DNA of 64,000 nt from Cervus elaphus. Lineage: Eukaryota; Chordata; Mammalia; Artiodactyla; Cervidae. Shown here in pieces: positions 57,978 through 64,000 of the stretch (the stretch's first letter is position 1; each line of letters opens with the position of its first letter). The DNA lies in assembly GCF_910594005.1 (NCBI RefSeq), contig NC_057825.1:50499037-50563036 (forward strand), read 5' to 3'. Under the pieces are notes generated by a model, which saw nothing but the letters and a program-made list of their open reading frames with translations, did not search any database and was not told the DNA's origin. The position numbers and the translations under genes were made by a program.

Positions 57978-58904
57978 ACAGAACCCAAAAATGAAGCTCA
58001 GAGTACTTAGATGGGGTCAGAAAACTTATGAACCCTAGGACTGCAGTCAAGCTGGTCCCATCTATCAGCTGTGGGAAAGGGACCAACATCATGTATTACA
58101 GGACACATCTGCCTATGAATAAGCAACCTCCTAGAACTTCTTCAGAAAGAAGTTCTTCTGTGTTTCTTCAGAGTTTCTCTTAGAAGGAAACTGTAACTGT
58201 GTATGTCCAATACATCCAGAAAGATCCAACGCAGAGTTGAATACAACTGTGAGATTATTTCTACTTCCTAAAATAAAGAAAAGCACTTTTCTGAGTGAGC
58301 CCTGGGCTACTTCACTTCAGGTGCCAACTGTTGATTTCTCAGGCCATTGAAGGGTAGACTTGAAAAAATAAATGTTTCATGTAGCAAGGGGAAAACAGTG
58401 GACACATCCAAATCCTTTAATTCCAAGTATCTTTAAAATGGCACTGAAGATGTCAACCCTTATTAGTGTTTGCACTTCAATGGAGATCATAAGCTAAGGA
58501 ACATTGATCATAAGTTTAAAGACGTGTGAAAAAATCAAGCCTTAGGAAAATGCTTTTAAAAATATTTTTTCCTATTTGCTTATGAAAATAAAACAAGGGA
58601 AAAAATTCCTCTACTGGTCTTTTGACCCTAGAAGTAAACAGACCCAATGGATTCTCTTCTCCCTCATTAGGCATTGGGATGACTCTGACCTTTTCTTGAA
58701 ATCTTGTATGAGTCTTTTACTACTAAGCTTGTGTGTGCTTAATGCAAGTCTCCTCAATTTAATTATAAGCAAACCAGGGGCAAAGATCATGTTTAACTCT
58801 TCTGACAATTCAACATTTAATGTCCATATTTTGAGCAACTGAGGAGAAGGAAATGATGAGAATTCAGTGATGAGGAAGACAGCACTCTTATGCTATTCTA
58901 GACC
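57978..58904. other. Unassigned sequence
   Basis: Overlapping open frames on both strands (58576-58842) are not supported as genes. Confidence 0.4.
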
Positions 58905-59065
58905 CTGAGCATTGGAGTAGGGAGCACAGTAGACAAGATTCCTGCTCAAATGATGCTTCCATTCTGGTATTATTAGGGAGAACCTGACAACTGATATACA
59001 CCAAAAATTAGAGAACTGTAAGTGCTATTGAGAGTAATAGAAGAAATCAGGATAGAGAAAGGGTG
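58905..59065. other. Possible old L2-like repeat
   Basis: GATTCCTGCTCAAATGATGCTTCCATTCTGG and CTGTAAGTGCTATTGAGAGTAATAG are reminiscent of a common old mammalian repeat. Weak. Confidence 0.35.
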
Positions 59066-59089
59066 TGTATGTGTGTGGAGGTGTTATTT

Positions 59090-59224
59090 TCTTTTATTAT
59101 TTACTTACTTATTTTGAGTGTGCCACACAGCTTGTGGGATCTTAGTTTCCGGACCAGGGAAGCCATCTGTGCTCACTGTATTGGAAGCACAGAATCTTAA
59201 CCACTGGGCTGCCAGGGAAGCCCA
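59090..59224 (-). mobile_element. tRNA-Glu-type SINE (short)
   Basis: TTTATTATTTACTTACTTATTTTGAG tail, CTTGTGGGATCTTAGTTTCC, and the head CCACTGGGCTGCCAGGGAAGCCC. Confidence 0.85.
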
Positions 59225-59839
59225 AGTTGTCATTGTAGATAAACAGATCAGATAGGATTCTCTCAGAAGTTGAGATCAAAGTTGAAATCTGAACAATGGG
59301 TTCAAACTACCTACTGTTTGGAAATTTGGGCAAAGAACATTCCAAATACAGTATTCAGCGAAGAGTTAAAATAATGATCTTGACAACATCAAGGAGAAGA
59401 AACAAGCATGTTCTAGCCACAGTAAGCCTAGATGGAGAGTGGCATGAGAGGGGAAGCAGGAGTCAGATATGCCTGGCTTTGTAGGCTTGCAACTGGTATA
59501 AGTCAATATCATATCTATGGCCAAGTTTTTTTCCTCAAACCTCCTTCCCTGCCTTCTTTTTTAAAAAAAAAAATACTAATATCAGTCTTTTATTAGTCAT
59601 ACTTCTACAGTAGTAATAGTGACATATAGTACTTGCATATATCACATTTTATCCATCGACTCCAAAATCATTGCATCAAGCACTGTGGTATTGGAAGCTC
59701 AAGATTCCATGTGAAGTCTACATAGTTATGGCATAGAAAATGTAGATCGCCAGCAGTAGGCTCAAAAAGACTAGTCTACATTTCTTGTGGTTTCTAATTT
59801 TCTGAATTTCCAAATTTTCCACTTGTATCTTAACATACC
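59225..59839. other. Unassigned sequence
   Basis: An A-rich run near 59561-59574; no gene or repeat recognised. Confidence 0.4.
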
Positions 59840-59849
59840 TACAACATTG

Positions 59850-60072
59850 CTGCATTGTACTGTACCCAGTCGCTCAGTTATGTCCGACTCTCTGCAATCC
59901 CATAGACTGTAGCCCACCAGGCTTCTCTGTCTGTGGGATTTTCCAGGCAAGAATACTGGAGTGGATTTCCATTTCCTTCTCCAGGGGATTTTCCTAACCC
60001 AGGGATCAGACATGTGTCTGCTTCATAGCAGATGAATTCTTTACTGCTGCACCATCTGGGAAGCCCTATGCT
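59850..60072 (-). mobile_element. Bov-tA SINE with perfect TSD
   Basis: CCCAGTCGCTCAGTTATGTCC to TGCTGCACCATCTGGGAAGCCC. Exact 10-bp duplication TACAACATTG at 59840-59849 and 60073-60082. Confidence 0.95.
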
Positions 60073-60082
60073 TACAACATTG

Positions 60083-62314
60083 ACTCCAGGTAAAAATCTT
60101 CCCTGTGTTGTTAATCCTACTTACCCATCACCCCAAACTCCCTTCACACTGAGAAATAAAGCAATGAAACAAGAGAGATAGAATAAACATGGTGATCAGA
60201 TTGTCTGGTGCTGCTTACCTATGTAAGGGTAATAGAGCATTTGCCTTTCTATGTCCTTTCTGGTTAAGAGCAAACGCATATTAAGGAAAAATTTGGACTG
60301 GACTTGTGATGCAAGTCTGCCAATGTCCAAATCCAATGATTTTTCCACTGAACCTCTGGGAAGATCATGGTGCCTGTATTTAGATAATAAAATAGTAGAG
60401 CACAAAGGGAGCTCTGAAGACCTTGGCATTGGTCCTGGAGTGTATCACTCTAAAATAGAAGTCTTTCGGAAATGATATCTGGTTCAATATGACCTAGAGC
60501 CAGTTTTAACTGTACTCATGAGAGGATATGAAAACAAAATCAGCCAGAGAGGTAGGCAGAGTCCAAAGGAGATTAAGTAAAAAGTGAATAAGCCATCCTC
60601 TTCCTTCTCTGCCTCCCATGTGTTCACTTGGCACAAGCTGATGTCCTCACATGGCCTTTGGATACAGAGAATGGAGGTTTTCTTTTGAGTGTTTGGCTTC
60701 ATTTACATGTTTGAACTCTCAGCTGACACAATTTCGAGTGTGTGGGAAAAATGAAGTCACATTTCATTAAGAATAATGAAAAGGGCATTTGGAGTCAGAG
60801 TATCTACGGTGGATTGAGGTAGTTGTGCGGCATTTAATTACGGTGTCTCTTTCATATCTATGTGTTTTTTGCAAAGTGAAAGAAAAATAGAATTCATGTT
60901 TTCTAGGCACATTAGAACATAAGGTTATTTTTTCTGCCTTTTACACAACTGTTTTTAAAAAGTGTTATTTATATTATTCCTAAAATAAAAAAAGAAGGAA
61001 GAGCATTTCCTTTTCTTATCAGATTCACATTACTACAACACTAAAACCTTTTGCCAGTGGCCTTTCAAGGCACTTGCTTCTAATTCGATTTTTATTAATG
61101 TTTGGCAAAAATGAGAGTTGGAGGCTTGTATCTTTTTATTACAAATATCCTTCAATTTAGGATATGCCCTGGGAACTCTAATGCTGCAGGTAGGAGATTG
61201 CTAAATAATCATCAAAATTGGATCCGACAAAACCATTTAGCAGTGCTCAGTCTACCAGGGCTCAATGGTATATTTTTTTTTCCTTTTTTTCAGCAAGTTC
61301 TTTGCGTGTCTGGTCTGCTTTTCCTTGATGAGAGTAATTATGCTCTTATAGCTAAGTGAGGGAGCTAATTTCAGCCAACAATTCATGACTGTATTTTTGC
61401 AGTACTGAAAGTTGCTTTTCAGAAGTAATTTGCAGTACATGCTATGGGCCTCCTACCATCCACATAAATGACTTAAAATTATATTTTGGACTTTTGTTTC
61501 CACTGCTTTTATAATTTCCTGGAGTTGGGGACTATGAAGGAGAATTCCATAAGCAAATAGATTAAAAGAAACTTACTGTTCTTTTCAGGGTTGACTATCA
61601 CTTGGGGGGTCTCTTGCAGTATTTTTTGCAGCCACAAGCATGCTGGATCCCAAATGTGTTTTTTTTCTTGAAAACTATCCAAAGTTTATGCCAAATTCAT
61701 TTTTGGTTTTTTTCTAACAGCCAGAGAAGGCTAAGATTTCACTAAAGACTTAAGGAAGAACACCAACAGAGAACAAAATATGAGAATAAAAAGGAAAATT
61801 CATGCAGTATCATGTTGCTAGATCACTACAAATAGAACTTGGAATTGACCTCACACCACTATGACCCCACTCTACTTTCTGTTTGTAAGAGAAGTATCAC
61901 CCAAGGGTGGCTCCTAATTTCAATTCCTTTCTGGAAGCCACACCTCTTTGAGGGTTGTCTTACACACATACTCAGTTTTTAGGAAAACACAGATATTAAG
62001 AAGAACAAATTTAACATTACCCATCTTCCCCCAACTACCACTCCTAATTAAAAACAGTCCTTGTACTTCTTCTAGGATTCATCAAAATATGAAGACTTTC
62101 TAGCCACAGATGTGATCTGTGTCTGCTCATAGGGAAAAATCAAATATCATTTCCTTTCATTTGGGGAAACAGGTTTTTCTTGGAAACCTGTTGGATTATG
62201 TTGGGGTCCAGAACATGACAATAATTGAGGTGAGTCTATTAACTTTTTGTGAAAACATATGGATGCATATTTTATACATGGAAAATTAAAATTCAAGTGT
62301 GTGGTACCTGAATG

Positions 62315-62316
<2 letters not shown>
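60083..62316. other. Repeat-poor sequence
   Basis: 2.2 kb with no interspersed repeat that I recognise. 60760-61540 has long AT-rich homeodomain-site-like words and short open frames without coding support. No promoter or exon can be supported. Confidence 0.45.

Positions 62317-62357
<41 letters not shown>
62317..62357. repeat. (TG)20 microsatellite
   Basis: Uninterrupted dinucleotide run, probably polymorphic. Confidence 0.98.
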
Positions 62358-62361
<4 letters not shown>

Positions 62362-62485
62362 GGGAGTAGAATGTAGGGAATAAGAGTCTGAGATGGGAAA
62401 ATGGAAGATAACTCAAAGATCATGTAACAGTGACACAGACAGAGATGTCAAATTGTGAGAGTCACTGTGAAAATATTATCTAGGC

Positions 62486-62674
62486 CTGTGGTTTTGAAAC
62501 TTTAGTGTACACTGGGGTCCCCTGGAGGCCTTGTTCAAATACAGATTGCTGTTCCCTATTCCAGAATCTCTGATTCAGGATTTCTCAAGTGGGGCCTGAG
62601 ACTTGGCATTTCCAATAATTTGCCAGATGATGCTGGTACTGCTGATCAGGGGACCACGCTTTGAGAACCACATG
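62486..62674 (+). mobile_element. MER5A (hAT-Charlie MITE), full length
   Basis: CTGTGGTTTTGAAACTTTAG start and GGACCACGCTTTGAGAACCAC end. The 189-bp span equals the usual element length, with inverted ends. The left flank carries TCTAG, the preferred hAT target core; the right copy of the duplication has decayed. Confidence 0.9.
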
Positions 62675-62711
62675 GGTATAAGCCACATTTCCTTGCCTAA
62701 TTTATACATAG

Positions 62712-62933
62712 TATTGTGTGTTGTGTGTTCAGTCACTTCAGTTTTGTCCACCTCTTTGAGATCCTATAGACTAAAGCCCAACAGGTTCTGTAAGATTTTT
62801 TTGGCAAGATTATTAGAGTTAGGTTGCCATTCCCTTCTCCAGGGGATCTTCCTGACTAAGGGATTGAACCCAAGTCTCCTGTGTCTTCTGTCTTGCAGGT
62901 GAATTCTTGACTGCTAAGCCACCTTGGAAGCCC
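62712..62933 (-). mobile_element. Bov-tA SINE
   Basis: TGTTGTGTGTTCAGTCACTTC to CTGCTAAGCCACCTTGGAAGCCC. Diverged. Confidence 0.93.
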
Positions 62934-64000
62934 AAATAAATAATATTGGATCTCAGCAAAAATGTGATGAGCATCCATTTCTTCTACCTGCCTTGTCTTA
63001 TGTAATTATCTTACCTGTTTCTGCCCCTACTAACAAATATCCTCCTTCTTGCTTAACGAATAGCAATTTGCCCCCTACAGACAGTTTCACCAGAGTGTTC
63101 TCTGTTCTTAATATGTGTGTTACACTGCCACTGGTCATATATTACTTCAAATACTTTGGGAAAGTACTTGCAGTTTTAAGTACATCAATTAATGAGCTTA
63201 AGATGAAAAATGTTCTTGAATGGACGTAGGCTGATACCCTCATCCTACCCAGTTGACAAAAGGCAGAATACTACAAGGTAGAAATGGAGATGTGAGTGAA
63301 GGAGCTAGTTTGGGACCACATTCCCCTTTCTGAAGTTTCCCAAATCCTTCCTGGCATCTGACTGTATCTTTTGCCTCTAGGTAGTGCTAGTCTTCATGCA
63401 GAGTGACAGAGATGGCTGGCAGTTAGTCCTGTTGGCATAAGGGTGGCCTTTTAGAATTTGTCTTATTGCCCTCATTTTTCATTTATTTATAGAGACAGGG
63501 CACAATTAGTTTTGCTACAGCAATGCCCAGAGACATCCCAACTCACCCGTTCCTTCCTTGGAGGACCTCCCTCTGAAGCATGATGGAGGCAGCCATGGAG
63601 ATGCTGCTCAGACCTCCTTCAAGAGAGAACTGGCTCTGAGCCATGCAGCATGCTGACAGTGGGTACCGAACCCATGGGATCTGTCTGAGCATTCCCACCT
63701 AGGGTGCATTCTCCCCCAGTGCTCCTAGCACATGGCTACATGGCTGCTCACAGGAGGATAGTTAGGCAGAGACTTTTCTGCCTGCGTATCTGCTAACTGT
63801 TCTAAGAGGTAGCTGCACTCTGGGCCCCCAGCTGCCTGGCTGGCTGAGATTCTCAGAACCACTTTGCTGCCTGGCCTTTTTCTCTTGGGTCTCCATCTCC
63901 CTTCAGGGGAGTTAAGACTTTTCATGGCAATCTGAAGGCTTCCCTGCCTACTCTTCTTTCTCTTCTACTTTCAAAGACATTTCCTCAAGAAATCTCTTCA
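62934..64000. other. Unassigned sequence to window end
   Basis: 63500-63960 is GC-richer (CCCCCAGCTGCCTGGCTGGC) and could be an old repeat that I cannot name. No supported gene. Confidence 0.4.

Noticed and set aside
58576..58842. Overlapping 75- and 88-codon frames, the minus one preceded by a pyrimidine tract and CAG
   Set aside because: Open on both strands with no donor, poly(A) signal or known protein; the minus frame begins at TTG.
63500..63960. GC-richer end of the window as a possible CpG island or exon
   Set aside because: CpG is scarce and no splice or coding signal is convincing.
1..64000. CRISPR arrays, operons or prokaryotic systems
   Set aside because: All regular repetition is explained by microsatellites and interspersed mammalian elements.

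Overview
This window is nuclear DNA of a ruminant mammal, most likely a bovid. The evidence is the repeat content: many BovB (RTE-clade) LINE copies, Bov-tA SINEs, one dimeric Bov-A2 element, a young bovine-type L1 3' end, older cetartiodactyl tRNA-Glu SINEs (CHR type), and pan-mammalian MIR, MER5A, L1 and LTR fossils. Base composition is AT-rich. I find no CpG island, no functional tRNA or rRNA gene and no prokaryotic feature. No complete protein-coding gene is visible. Almost every long open frame is a decayed BovB reverse transcriptase, or an antisense or shadow frame of one.

Layout. 0-17 kb: scattered Bov-tA and BovB fragments, with two nested L1 loci at 5.1-6.7 kb and 8.9-11 kb. 18-20 kb: a 2-kb minus-strand BovB. 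20.4-20.75 kb: the best gene-like signal, a possible 3'-terminal exon on the minus strand. 21-32 kb: an old LTR-like repeat, several SINEs and a BovB copy with an intact YADD box. 33.5-35.1 kb: an L1 3' end broken by an unusual head-to-head BovB/Bov-tA composite and a further SINE. 36 kb: an old MaLR-like LTR. 39.2-40.6 kb: another nested L1. 42.8-51.2 kb: a BovB-dense block of three long minus-strand copies, one of which carries a plus-strand BovB inside it. 51-64 kb: MIR relics, two retroviral-type solo LTRs, a hAT fossil, MER5A, a 64-bp BovB micro-insertion, more Bov-tA copies and two TG microsatellites.

The region reads as a gene-poor intergenic or intronic interval shaped by repeated rounds of LINE and SINE insertion. 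Many insertions keep target-site duplications, so nesting order can be read directly. BovB supplied the enzyme and Bov-tA/Bov-A2 are its non-autonomous partners sharing the BovB 3' tail. I did not find a novel gene system. The strongest structural leads are the two-RNA composite insertion at 33.6-34.5 kb, a 221-nt identical tract between two BovB copies 6 kb apart, and the candidate terminal exon at 20.4-20.7 kb.
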